Assembly (NCBI RefSeq): GCF_022267315.1
Contig: NZ_JAIKLE010000035.1
Span: forward strand, 1 to 64,000
Origin: Maribellus maritimus
Lineage (GTDB): Bacteria > Bacteroidota > Bacteroidia > Bacteroidales > Prolixibacteraceae
DNA length: 64,000 nucleotides
Reading direction: 5' to 3'
This document shows, in pieces, positions 1 through 8,631 of the stretch. The notes under the pieces were generated by a model. It saw nothing but the letters and a program-made list of their open reading frames with translations. It searched no databases and was not told where the DNA came from. Numbering within the stretch: the first letter of the stretch is position 1; each line of letters starts with the position of its first letter. Both the position numbers and the translations under genes were made by a program.

Positions 1-194
1 AACTGGTACAGTACAATGTTTTAAAACCCGAACAAACTACCACTGAATTGTACGACCTTTCAACAGATATTGGCGAGGAACACAATGTGGCAGATAAACA
101 TCCTGAGATTGTAAAAGAACTTCTGGAACAGATGAAATCTGCACGAACTGAATCGGAAGTGTTTACTTTTCAGTCTCCAACGATTATCAAGTAA
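1..194 (+). CDS. Sulfatase, C-terminal fragment (5' end outside window)
   Basis: An open frame enters from the left edge (codons in phase with position 3) and stops with TAA at 192-194. The visible 63 residues include ELYDLSTDIGEEHNVADKHP, which is the usual end of a family S1 sulfatase: the substrate-proximal ELYDL..D..E..N motif followed by a helix. The catalytic formylglycine region lies outside the window, so substrate cannot be inferred. It precedes a GH2 lipoprotein and another sulfatase on the same strand, as in a locus for sulfated glycans. Confidence 0.8.
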   Translation, partial: LVQYNVLKPEQTTTELYDLSTDIGEEHNVADKHPEIVKELLEQMKSARTESEVFTFQSPTIIK

Positions 195-262
195 ATTACT
201 AAATGGAACAGTTAACGCCGGCTTTTTATAATTTTCAGATAAAAAATCAACTAAACATAAAA

Positions 263-2803
263 ATGAGACCGCAAAAATCGCTATTCTGGTTGTTCTTGAT
301 TCCCCTGTTTTTATCGGCTTGTAAAAAACAGGCGGAGATAGTTCCCTCGCCTCAAAAAATCGATTTCGACTGGCAATTTCATTTAGGCGATGTTAAAAAT
401 GGCGAATTGCCGGAAACTAAAACTGAAAACTGGCGGGTACTGGATCTTCCTCATGATTGGAGTATTGAAGGAGAATATAGTCAGGAAAATGGAAGTGATT
501 GGCAGTCGGGCTTCCTCCCGGCCGGAATTGGCTGGTACCGGAAAACGTTGTTCTGGTCGCCCGAATGGGAAAAGAAACAGGTGAAAATTTATTTTGAAGG
601 CATTTACATGAACAGCGATGTTTGGATTAATGGTCACCATCTTGGTCACCGGCCCAATGGTTATGTAAGTTTTGAATATGATTTGACTAATTATCTGAAA
701 AAAGGGGAAAATATTATTGCCGTAAAAGTAGATCATTCCAAACCCTTGTCGGGACGTTGGTACACCGGTTCCGGAATTTACCGGCATGTTTGGCTAAAAA
801 TTAAGGATCCTGTTCATATCGCAAATTGGGGGGTGCGGGTTACGATGCCCGATGTCACCAGAGCCCAATCTGCTTATAATGCTTTTGTTAGCATCGTAAA
901 TGAAGGGAATAGTAAAAAAACAATGGAGCTTAAGTTAACATTGTTTGATAAAGAAGGAAATAAAGTTTCGGGCATAACAAGCGAATTTAAACCGGGAGAA
1001 AAAGGAGACAATATTATTGAACTGAGTGGAATTCTTAAAAATCCACATCTTTGGTCGCCGGAAAATCCTTATTTGTATAAATTAAAAACAGAAGTATACC
1101 AGGGAGGAAAGTTGAAGGATGAAAATATTCAAAAAGTAGGCTTCCGAAAATTGGAGTTTGATCCGAATTTGGGTTTTAAATTAAACGGGGAAGTCACAAA
1201 ACTAAAAGGAGTCTGTGATCATCATACGGCAGGAGCAGTAGGAGCTGCAGTTCCCGACGATGTTTGGTTATACCGCTTAAAACTATTGAAAGAAATGGGA
1301 TGTAACGCCATACGCACTTCTCATAACCCTTTTTCTCCCGCGTTTTATAACATTTGCGACAGCCTTGGACTGATGGTGATGAATGAATTTACGGATGGCT
1401 GGGAAACAGAAAAAGCAGCCTCTGATTACGGACTTTATTTTGAAGAGTGGTGGAAGACAGACGCTGCGGATTTTATTAAGCGCGACCGGAATCATCCTTC
1501 TGTAATTATGTGGAGCATCGGAAATGAGGTAAGGAAGCCTACCCGGGAAACCCAAAGACAACTGGTCGATTTTTTTCATCAGAGTGACCCAACACGACCG
1601 GTAACACAGGGAGGTATCGATCCAACCCGCAATATGAAAGGGGATAATCTACCCTCTCTTCTGGATGTAAAAGGGTTCAATGGTGATGGTGAGGAAAAAA
1701 ATGTACTGGAAGATTTTCATTCCCGTGAGCCCGATATTCCGGTGGTTTGTACAGAAGTTCCACATACTTACCAAACCCGCGGAGTATACCGCACTACAAC
1801 ACAGTGGCGGCGGCGCGATTTCCCTGCGATGTGGGAAAAACAAAGCTGGGATGGAACGATGCGTGGACTGGAAAAGCGGATTTATCCTATCCCTAATTTG
1901 GCGAAGAAAGAAGTTTTTCCCGAAGAAAAATGTTTAACATGGTATAAAGATGGCAAAGCATTCCCGCTTCAAATTACCCATAAATATGAACCGCATTTAT
2001 ACTATCAATCTTCTTATGATAATGCTTCGGTTCGTAGTAGCGCAAGAAAAGCCTGGCAGCGTACCCGCGATCTTGATTTTGTAATGGGACAGTTTCGCTG
2101 GGGCAGTTTTGATTATCTGGGCGAAACAAACGACTGGCCAAGCCGATTTGCTAATTTTGGAGTAATCGATATTTGCGGATTTCCAAAAGACCACTTCTTT
2201 TTGTACCAAAGTATGTGGACAACCGAGCCTATGGTGCATATTCTACCGCACTGGACACATCCCGGAAAGGAGGAAACAAAAATTCCGGTAGTAGTATATA
2301 CCAATTGCAATGAAGTGGAACTTTTTTTGAATGGAAAATCTCTCGGCATGCAGAAATATGAAGATGAACAACTGGTTTGGATGGTTCCATACACGCCGGG
2401 AACAATAAAGGCTGTTGCCAAACGAAATGGGAAAGTTGTTGCAGAAAAGAGACAAACAACTGCGGGCAAAGCAGCAGAAATTAAACTTTCGGCAGATAGA
2501 ACAAAAATTCGCGCGAACCGGACAGATGTTGTTTTTATCAGCGCGGAAATAACAGATGAAAATAGCACTTTTTGCCCAATGGCTGATGACAATATCGAAT
2601 TTGAAATTGACGGCCCGGGGCGGATTATTGGTATTGATAACGGAGATCCAATCGATCTTTCAAAATATAAAACGAACGAACGAAGGGCATTCCGGGGAAA
2701 AGTGATGTTGATGATACAATCAACAGATAAATCCGGTGTTTTAAAAATAAAGGCACATTCAGGAACAAAAAAATCGGAAACGTTAGCGATAGACGTCCTC
2801 TAG
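263..2803 (+). CDS. Glycoside hydrolase family 2 lipoprotein (beta-galactosidase-like)
   Basis: Probable exo-acting GH2 glycosidase on the cell surface or in the periplasm. I chose the ATG at 263 rather than the in-frame ATG at 203 because it gives a clean lipoprotein signal, MRPQKSLFWLFLIPLFLSAC, with a lipobox Cys at residue 20. A jelly-roll sugar-binding domain comes first (WYRKTLFWSPEW, then GSGIYRHVWL). An Ig-like domain and a TIM barrel follow. The acid/base candidate is Glu422 in MWSIGNEV and the nucleophile candidate is Glu498 in VCTEVPH. A C-terminal DUF4982-like and Ig-like region (EVELFLNGKSLG) completes the roughly 846 residues, which is normal for polysaccharide-locus GH2 enzymes. 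It is flanked by two sulfatases, so a sulfated galactoside or glycosaminoglycan-like substrate is plausible. GH2 specificity (beta-galactosidase, glucuronidase and others) cannot be fixed by reading. Confidence 0.88.
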   Translation: MRPQKSLFWLFLIPLFLSACKKQAEIVPSPQKIDFDWQFHLGDVKNGELPETKTENWRVLDLPHDWSIEGEYSQENGSDWQSGFLPAGIGWYRKTLFWSPEWEKKQVKIYFEGIYMNSDVWINGHHLGHRPNGYVSFEYDLTNYLKKGENIIAVKVDHSKPLSGRWYTGSGIYRHVWLKIKDPVHIANWGVRVTMPDVTRAQSAYNAFVSIVNEGNSKKTMELKLTLFDKEGNKVSGITSEFKPGEKGDNIIELSGILKNPHLWSPENPYLYKLKTEVYQGGKLKDENIQKVGFRKLEFDPNLGFKLNGEVTKLKGVCDHHTAGAVGAAVPDDVWLYRLKLLKEMGCNAIRTSHNPFSPAFYNICDSLGLMVMNEFTDGWETEKAASDYGLYFEEWWKTDAADFIKRDRNHPSVIMWSIGNEVRKPTRETQRQLVDFFHQSDPTRPVTQGGIDPTRNMKGDNLPSLLDVKGFNGDGEEKNVLEDFHSREPDIPVVCTEVPHTYQTRGVYRTTTQWRRRDFPAMWEKQSWDGTMRGLEKRIYPIPNLAKKEVFPEEKCLTWYKDGKAFPLQITHKYEPHLYYQSSYDNASVRSSARKAWQRTRDLDFVMGQFRWGSFDYLGETNDWPSRFANFGVIDICGFPKDHFFLYQSMWTTEPMVHILPHWTHPGKEETKIPVVVYTNCNEVELFLNGKSLGMQKYEDEQLVWMVPYTPGTIKAVAKRNGKVVAEKRQTTAGKAAEIKLSADRTKIRANRTDVVFISAEITDENSTFCPMADDNIEFEIDGPGRIIGIDNGDPIDLSKYKTNERRAFRGKVMLMIQSTDKSGVLKIKAHSGTKKSETLAIDVL

Positions 2804-2878
2804 CTAAAAAAACAAAGTAGAAATGGATGGTTACGATAAAAATGACTTTGATGAATAACAATCAATAAAATTGCAATT

Positions 2879-4765
2879 ATGAGAAATGCTTTTTTTACTA
2901 TAATTTTTATGAGCTTTCTGTTTTGTATTCATTCAGAAGCGCAGGTAGAAAGGCCTAATATTCTTTGGATATCGCATGAAGATTTAAGTCCCATTTATGG
3001 GTGTTATGGCGATAAATACGCCACTACGCCAAATATTGATAAACTGGCAAAATCGGGGATTATTTTTTTCCGTGCTTTTTCCAATGCGCCGATTTGCGCC
3101 CCTGCCCGGACAACATTAATTACGGGAATGTATGCACCTTCTTTGGGAACTCAGAATTTACGTTCAGATATCCCTGTTCCTGAAGACATGAAAATATTGC
3201 CGGAAGTTCTTAGGGGCGCCGGTTACTACACTTCAAACAACGTAAAAACAGATTACAACTTCAGTTTTGAAGGGCGGTGGGACGATTGCAGCAAAACAGC
3301 CCATTGGCGAAACAGGCCGGAAGGAAAACCGTTTTTCAGCGTTTTTAATTTTATGATTACTCATGAAGGGCCGATTAATGCTTTGCGTAGCGAGGATACT
3401 GGGCAATTGAAAAAACATCACGATCCGGACAAAGCAAAGTTGCCTCCTTATCTTCCTGACAGTCCGAAAATGAGAAAAATATGGGCACACATGTATGATT
3501 TGCTTTCTGTTTTTGACAACGATGTTGCTCATCTGTTGGAACAGTTAGAAGAAGACGGATTGCTGGAAAACACCATAATTTTTGTTTTTTCTGATCACGG
3601 ACATGGTCTTCCGGGGCACAAGCGCTGGCTGGACAATTCGGGCCTGCAGGTACCTTTTGTCCTTCATGTGCCGGAAAAATACAAGTACTTGGTTTCTAAT
3701 ATCAATACGCCAAAAACAGATCAGATAGTAGGCTTTGTAGATTTTGCACCAACGGTAATCTCTCTTGCCGGAGCACAAGTGCCGGAGATGATGGAAGGTA
3801 AAAATTTTCTGGGAGAGAAAAGTCAATCAAAAAAATATACGTATGGCTACCGCGACAGGGCGGATGATTGTTATGACATGTCTCGTTCTGTCTGTGATGG
3901 CCGGTATATTTATGTCAGGAACTTTATGCCGCAGATGCCTTATTTTCAAAATGCAATTATTTTTCATAAAGCGGGGAGTTATGAAGAAATACACCGGCTT
4001 GAGAAATTGGGGCAGTTGCCTGAAGGCACCCAAAAGATGCTCCGGCGGAAACCCGCGGAACAATTGTTTGATCTTAAAAATGATCCTTTTGAACAAAATA
4101 ACCTGATTGACAAAAGTAATTTACAGGATGTAGTTGCCAATTTAAGTGAAAAGCTGAACAGCTGGATGCTAAAACATCATGATACCGGTTTGTTTAACGA
4201 AGGTGAAATGATGCAAAGAGCAAAAAATTCTCATACCAGCGTTTTTGAAATGGCACGGGATTGCTCGGATCAGGATTTTGCAAGGATTCTGGAAGCGGCT
4301 CAAAAAGTTGGTAAAATAGAAGATGTTAAAGAATTGATCCCTTATCTGAAAGATGAAGACAGTGCCGTCCGCTACTGGGCAGTAGTTGCACTTGATGCTT
4401 TCGACGGGGACATTTCCGCGGTAGATGACATCCTTACTTCTTTGCTTGATGATAAGGCTGAAAGTGTGGCGATAAAAGCAGCCGAATTAAAAATTAAAAG
4501 ACAGAATGACGAAAAAGCGTTGGATACCCTGGCAAAAATGTTAAAGCTCGATTTTGAACCGATGGTTTTGCAGGCAGCCATCAGTACGAGGTTGATTGGA
4601 GACAAGGCGGCTCCTTTAATCTCCGAAATTCAAAATGAAATTATGCCCCGTTACTCCGGGAATGTTTGGGGGAGATACCAAAACTGGTTATACCCTATGT
4701 TTATTGGTATGGCCCTCGATCAAACTCAAATAAATTGTGGTTATAAAGTTGAAATAAATAAATGA
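2879..4765 (+). CDS. Family S1 sulfatase with C-terminal HEAT-like repeats
   Basis: Exported sulfate-ester or sulfamate hydrolase of 628 residues. A signal peptide (MRNAFFTIIFMSFLFC...SEAQ) precedes the alkaline-phosphatase-fold core. The first metal site is seen in ILWISHEDLSP. The catalytic motif is C73-A-P-A-R77, the Cys-type signature that needs conversion to formylglycine by a maturase not seen in this window. Further core motifs are FSDHGHGLPGHKRW and the closing EQLFDLKNDPFEQNNL. From about residue 450 the protein continues with two or three helical HEAT-like units (LIPYLKDEDSAVRYWAVVAL). This extension is longer than in a minimal sulfatase. The N-terminal half resembles heparan N-sulfatase-like S1 members, but the substrate is an inference. 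It lies 75 bp after the GH2 gene and probably shares its operon. Confidence 0.88.
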   Translation: MRNAFFTIIFMSFLFCIHSEAQVERPNILWISHEDLSPIYGCYGDKYATTPNIDKLAKSGIIFFRAFSNAPICAPARTTLITGMYAPSLGTQNLRSDIPVPEDMKILPEVLRGAGYYTSNNVKTDYNFSFEGRWDDCSKTAHWRNRPEGKPFFSVFNFMITHEGPINALRSEDTGQLKKHHDPDKAKLPPYLPDSPKMRKIWAHMYDLLSVFDNDVAHLLEQLEEDGLLENTIIFVFSDHGHGLPGHKRWLDNSGLQVPFVLHVPEKYKYLVSNINTPKTDQIVGFVDFAPTVISLAGAQVPEMMEGKNFLGEKSQSKKYTYGYRDRADDCYDMSRSVCDGRYIYVRNFMPQMPYFQNAIIFHKAGSYEEIHRLEKLGQLPEGTQKMLRRKPAEQLFDLKNDPFEQNNLIDKSNLQDVVANLSEKLNSWMLKHHDTGLFNEGEMMQRAKNSHTSVFEMARDCSDQDFARILEAAQKVGKIEDVKELIPYLKDEDSAVRYWAVVALDAFDGDISAVDDILTSLLDDKAESVAIKAAELKIKRQNDEKALDTLAKMLKLDFEPMVLQAAISTRLIGDKAAPLISEIQNEIMPRYSGNVWGRYQNWLYPMFIGMALDQTQINCGYKVEINK

Positions 4766-4830
4766 CCTCAAGAATATTGAAAATAATTTTTTGAAAACGA
4801 ACACTTTCAAATCCAATTAAATTTGATACT

Positions 4831-4864
4831 AAAGAGCTTGTTTTTTTATAAGCAGGCTCTTTTT
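4831..4864. terminator. Intrinsic terminator after sulfatase
   Basis: A 10-bp stem (4831-4840 with 4853-4862, one G-U pair) around a 12-nt T-rich loop is followed by Ts. It lies about 65 bp past the sulfatase stop and ends the GH2-sulfatase transcription unit. Confidence 0.7.
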
Positions 4865-4937
4865 GATGTTTTATATTGATTTACAAATCTTTTTTCTGTT
4901 ATTCAATGAGGGGAGGGGATAGGATAAGGCTTTTTTG

Positions 4938-5010
<73 letters not shown>

Positions 5011-5058
5011 ATTAGTGAAGCAAAATTACAATATTCTTTTTGAGAAAGACATTTTTCG

Positions 5059-6564
5059 CTATAATTTTAGTACAACCGGTTTACTCAGTTCGCTTTCGTT
5101 ATTTAAACGGTCGAGTAATGAAATACGAATTTCGTATTTTTTCTTTTTCCGGTTAAGGCGTTCAAATTGATATTCGTCTCCCTTCAAAATTGAAATAAAA
5201 GAGTTAGGATCATCTATATCCAGGTTTGTTCCTTTTTCATTGATATAAATCAGAATTCTTGTAGGAGTATTCATTTCGTCTTTGGTATCACAAACTTCCC
5301 ATTTTATTTTTTTGCCTCTTTTTTTGATTTTTACAACCGGTTGTGGGGGAATACTGTCGAGCCACGGCATGGGTGGTACAAGCGCCGTAGTTTTGTATAA
5401 GTGGTTTTTTAAGCTGTCTTGGAATCCCATTAAATCGCGCAAGAAATGCTTGCTGCTGTAAAATGCAGAACCTCCAATTCCCCGGATTTTTCTAAGTGTT
5501 TGTATTTGTTTTGGCAGTTCGTCGGCCATAGTCCACTCTTTTATTGTTGATGCCGGGTCGCTTTTATAAACACCATGGCCAATGTACATCGCCCGCCTGT
5601 ATGCATGGTTTTTCCACCAGTTGGCAAGCAATTCAAAATCCACCAATGGGTGACCAATTTGCCAGTATACCTGTGGCAGGCAATAGTCGATCCACCCTTT
5701 TTCCTGCCATTTTATAATGTTGGCATACAAATGGTCGTAATTGGTTGCTCCTGCTTTGGTGTCTGAACCAAGCGGATCATCTGCTTTGTTGCGCCATACG
5801 CCAAAAGGACTGATCCCAAATTTCACCCACGGTTTAACAGCTTTAATGGTGTCGTTGAGCATTTCTATAATAATGTCTACGTTTTCGCGTCGCCAGTCGG
5901 CCTTATTTTTCAGAAAGAAACCACGACTGTATATTTTAAATGAAGTAGTATCTGGAAATTCTTCTGCAAGCGGGTAAGGATAAAAATAGTCATCAAAGTG
6001 AATGGCATCCACATCGTAGCGTAAAACAATGTCTTTTACAACCGAAGTTACAAACTCGCGTGTTTGTGGTAACCCGGGATCAAAATAGAGTTTATTGCCG
6101 TATTCTAAAATCCATTCCGGATGTTCAAATGCAATGTGGTTTCCTGCCAACGGTTCATCTGCTTTTTGTGCAACCCGGTATGGATTTAACCAGGCGTGGA
6201 GTTCCATTCCTCGTTTATGGCATTCGTCGATCCAGAATTTTAAAGGATCATAAAAAGGCTCGGGTGCTTGCCCGGGTATTCCTGAAAGGTAACGCGACCA
6301 GGGTTCCAGGGTTGAAAGATAAAATGCATCTGCTGCCGGGCGGACTTGCAGTATTATGGCGTTCATTCCTAAATCCTGATGCAGGTTTAAAATATCGGTA
6401 ATTTCCTTTTTTTGCTGCTCTGTTGAAAGTCCTGGTTTTGAAGGCCAGTCAATATTATTTACTGTGGCAACCCAAACAGCCCGGAATTCAAATTTGGGTG
6501 AGTAAACCTGGGTCTCGGTGGGATAAACCAGAAAGAAAGTGACAAGAAACAGTAAATATCGCAT
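5059..6564 (-). CDS. GHL10/YngK-type glycoside hydrolase-like protein
   Basis: Exported protein of 501 residues with a signal peptide at its start (MRYLLFLVTFFLVYPTETQV). The core starts with FRAVWVATVNNIDWPS and continues with GMNAIILQVRPAADAFY and VDAIHFDDYFYPYP. These are hallmark motifs of the GHL10 (DUF187) TIM-barrel family typified by YngK. Family members are putative glycosidases linked in some cases to cell-wall polysaccharides; the two acidic residues of HFDDYF are candidate catalytic residues. A fibronectin-III-like tail (about residues 410-501) follows. It is transcribed away from the MurNAc-kinase/murQ pair, and that neighbourhood fits a role with peptidoglycan-type sugars. That role is inference. 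Confidence 0.8.
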   Translation of the reverse strand: MRYLLFLVTFFLVYPTETQVYSPKFEFRAVWVATVNNIDWPSKPGLSTEQQKKEITDILNLHQDLGMNAIILQVRPAADAFYLSTLEPWSRYLSGIPGQAPEPFYDPLKFWIDECHKRGMELHAWLNPYRVAQKADEPLAGNHIAFEHPEWILEYGNKLYFDPGLPQTREFVTSVVKDIVLRYDVDAIHFDDYFYPYPLAEEFPDTTSFKIYSRGFFLKNKADWRRENVDIIIEMLNDTIKAVKPWVKFGISPFGVWRNKADDPLGSDTKAGATNYDHLYANIIKWQEKGWIDYCLPQVYWQIGHPLVDFELLANWWKNHAYRRAMYIGHGVYKSDPASTIKEWTMADELPKQIQTLRKIRGIGGSAFYSSKHFLRDLMGFQDSLKNHLYKTTALVPPMPWLDSIPPQPVVKIKKRGKKIKWEVCDTKDEMNTPTRILIYINEKGTNLDIDDPNSFISILKGDEYQFERLNRKKKKYEIRISLLDRLNNESELSKPVVLKL

Positions 6565-6591
6565 TTTGGTAAATTCAATTTTTTAATTTAG

Positions 6592-6599
6592 CAAATGTA
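6592..6599 (-). promoter_or_regulatory. Bacteroidota -7 element upstream of GHL10 gene
   Basis: The minus strand reads TACATTTG, an exact TAnnTTTG match, about 28 bp before the GHL10 ATG. A TTTTG about 16 bp upstream is closer than the usual -33 spacing. Confidence 0.4.
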
Positions 6600-6682
6600 T
6601 ACATTACCCAAATAGCAAAAAATCATTTTACTGATTTCTTAAAATGAAAAGTCTGACACGTTAATTTTTCTAATTTTGAAGT

Positions 6683-7522
6683 ATGATTTTAATTGCAGAC
6701 AGCGGATCTACTAAAACGAAATGGTGTTTTATTTCTGATAAAAATAAAACAGAATTTTTGTTAACCAACGGTATAAATCCTTATTTCCGGACGACGGAGG
6801 ACATTGTAAAAGAATTAAAACAGGAACTTTTACCTAACCTCTCCGGGCGGGTAAGAAGCATCCACTTTTACGGAGCAGGAATTGTAAACCCGGAGGTCGC
6901 TAAAGTCGTTGAAGATGCATTGAAAGTATTGTTCCCCGGAGCAACAATTGAAACCAACAGCGATTTGTTTGCAGCTGCACGGGCTACACTTCAAAATAAG
7001 AAAGGGTTTGCCTGTATTTTAGGAACAGGTTCAAACTCGTGTTTATACGACGGAGAAAAAATCGTTGAGCACGTTCCTCCTCTTGGATTTATATTAGGAG
7101 ATGAAGGCGGAGGAGTTGTTTTGGGCAGGAAGATTCTGTCCGATTTTTTAAAAGGTTTGATGCCAGAGGTTTTGACGGAAAAATTTCGTCAGAGTTATCC
7201 TTTTCAATACGCAGATTATCTTCAAAAAGTGTATAAAGAAGAACGCCCCAATAGATTTTTGGCTTCGTTTGTTCCTTTCATCCATCAGAATATTCAGAAT
7301 GGATACTGTAAAAAATTAGTGGAAAAGTCATTCGAAGAGTTTTTAATTCGGAATGTTTTTCAATATTCAGGCTTTCAGATACATCCCGTTTGTTTTATTG
7401 GTTCTGTTGCATTTTATTTTGAAGATATTCTGAGGGCTGTTTTGCTGAAGAATGAGCTTAATTCCGGAATTATTTTACAGGAGCCGATGGAAGGATTGAT
7501 AAAATTTCACACAAAAAATTAA
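6683..7522 (+). CDS. BadF/BadG-type sugar kinase, probable MurNAc or GlcNAc kinase
   Basis: Cytoplasmic ASKHA-fold kinase of 279 residues. The phosphate-1 loop is DSGSTKTKW near the N-terminus. A second nucleotide motif, GTGSNSCLYDG, and a glycine-rich GDEGGG follow near residues 115-155, as in N-acetylglucosamine kinase-like members of the BadF/BadG/BcrA/BcrD family. The next gene (murQ) begins 12 bp later. In Tannerella forsythia a kinase of this family (MurK) phosphorylates MurNAc to the MurQ substrate, so a MurK-like function in cell-wall salvage is the best reading. GlcNAc kinase is the main alternative. Confidence 0.75.
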   Translation: MILIADSGSTKTKWCFISDKNKTEFLLTNGINPYFRTTEDIVKELKQELLPNLSGRVRSIHFYGAGIVNPEVAKVVEDALKVLFPGATIETNSDLFAAARATLQNKKGFACILGTGSNSCLYDGEKIVEHVPPLGFILGDEGGGVVLGRKILSDFLKGLMPEVLTEKFRQSYPFQYADYLQKVYKEERPNRFLASFVPFIHQNIQNGYCKKLVEKSFEEFLIRNVFQYSGFQIHPVCFIGSVAFYFEDILRAVLLKNELNSGIILQEPMEGLIKFHTKN

Positions 7523-7534
7523 AGTAAAAATCAG

Positions 7535-8350
7535 ATGGTAAATATAACTGAGTCGAGCTCAAATTACGATAATCTGGAGAAAATGTCGATCCGTGAGCTT
7601 CTGGAAGGAATTCATTCTGAAGACAAAAAAGTTTTACCGGCGGTAGGGAAAGTTATTCCGCAAATTGAGAAATTGGTTGCGGAAGTTGTTCCCCGTGTAA
7701 AAAAAGGCGGGCGCTTGTTTTATGTTGGTGCCGGAACCAGCGGGAGGTTAGGAATTTTGGATGCTTCAGAGATTCCTCCAACTTACGGCGTCGGTTATGG
7801 TTTGGTGGTTGGGTTGATTGCAGGGGGAGACCAGGCTATCAGGAAAGCTGTTGAGTCGGCGGAGGATGATGAGAATCTTTCCTGGAAGATATTAAAAGAG
7901 TATAAAATCAATGAATTGGATACTGTAGTTGGAATAGCAGCTTCGGGCAGAACTCCCTATGTAATTGGCGCCGTAAAAAAAGCTAAAGAAAACAAGATTT
8001 TAACTGCATGTATAACAAGTAACAAAGAGACGATTCTCGCTCAAAATGTAGACATACCGATTGAAGTTATTGTTGGCCCTGAGTTCGTTACCGGAAGTAC
8101 CAGAATGAAATCAGGCACTGCGCAAAAGCTGGTTTTGAATATGATAACCACAGCGTTGATGATTCAACTGGGGAAAGTGAAAGGAAATAAAATGATTAAC
8201 ATGCAGTTAACAAACCGAAAACTGATTGAAAGAGGTACAAAAATGATTACGGATGAGCTCGGATATGCTGAATCAAAGGCGAAACGTTTGTTGCTTTTAC
8301 ATGGCTCGGTTCAAAAAGTACTTGATGAGTTTAAAGCAAAAGAGCTTTAA
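7535..8350 (+). CDS. murQ: N-acetylmuramic acid 6-phosphate etherase
   Basis: MurQ cleaves the lactyl ether of MurNAc-6-phosphate to give GlcNAc-6-phosphate and D-lactate in the cytoplasm. The protein has 271 residues, close to the roughly 300 of the family. It shows the N-terminal T-E-S-S-x-N element, the SIS-domain loop YVGAGTSGRLGILDASEIPP with the conserved Glu, VGIAASGRTPYV, and TGSTRMKSGTAQK. It follows the BadF-type kinase by 12 bp, so the two form a kinase-etherase pair for peptidoglycan sugar recycling. Confidence 0.93.
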   Translation: MVNITESSSNYDNLEKMSIRELLEGIHSEDKKVLPAVGKVIPQIEKLVAEVVPRVKKGGRLFYVGAGTSGRLGILDASEIPPTYGVGYGLVVGLIAGGDQAIRKAVESAEDDENLSWKILKEYKINELDTVVGIAASGRTPYVIGAVKKAKENKILTACITSNKETILAQNVDIPIEVIVGPEFVTGSTRMKSGTAQKLVLNMITTALMIQLGKVKGNKMINMQLTNRKLIERGTKMITDELGYAESKAKRLLLLHGSVQKVLDEFKAKEL

Positions 8351-8393
8351 AGAAGTCTTTTAGTTTTGGTTATTCAAGTAAGAAAAAAATTGA

Positions 8394-8401
8394 TATCTTT
8401 G
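8394..8401 (+). promoter_or_regulatory. -7 promoter element in the murQ-pyrC gap
   Basis: TATCTTTG matches TAnnTTTG exactly. A TTTG lies at 8375-8378, which is closer (15 bp) than the usual -33 spacing. It points into a gene-free stretch that ends in a terminator. Confidence 0.4.
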
Positions 8402-8405
8402 TCAA

Positions 8406-8584
8406 CTATACAGTAAGAATATTTCTGTATATTTATTTGAAATAAAGGAATAGTAACAATATTTAAGAAAAATCATCGGGCTTACCGTTCTGGTAAGTTT
8501 GTGGTTTATTAGGTTTAGTTGGTTTAGGTTAGTTCCCGTGTAGGGGACAAAAAAGGCTGTCAGGGGACAGCCTTTTCTTTTTTT
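8406..8584 (+). ncRNA. Candidate small RNA between murQ and pyrC
   Basis: About 180 nt without a convincing ORF lie between an exact -7 element (8394-8401) and a strong intrinsic terminator (8551-8584). An internal perfect hairpin, CTTACC-GTTCT-GGTAAG, lies at 8481-8497. The boundaries and existence of the transcript are inferred. It could instead be a pyrC leader ending in an attenuator, because pyrC starts only 47 bp after the T-run. Confidence 0.35.
8551..8584 (+). terminator. Strong intrinsic terminator upstream of pyrC
   Basis: A perfect 11-bp stem (8551-8561 with 8566-8576), a four-base AGGG loop and a following T-rich tract. It ends whatever is transcribed from the murQ side. Confidence 0.85.
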
Positions 8585-8631
8585 AACAGCTGCATTCAGA
8601 AAGGAAACCCTTAACTTTGTAAAAAAAGAAG

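Noticed and set aside
203-262. Upstream ATG of the GH2 gene
   Set aside because: It would put a 20-residue polar extension before an otherwise ideal lipoprotein signal peptide.
8453-8511. Leader peptide KKNHRAYRSGKFVVY inside the candidate small RNA
   Set aside because: The frame is open but has no ATG, GTG or TTG start and no ribosome binding site.
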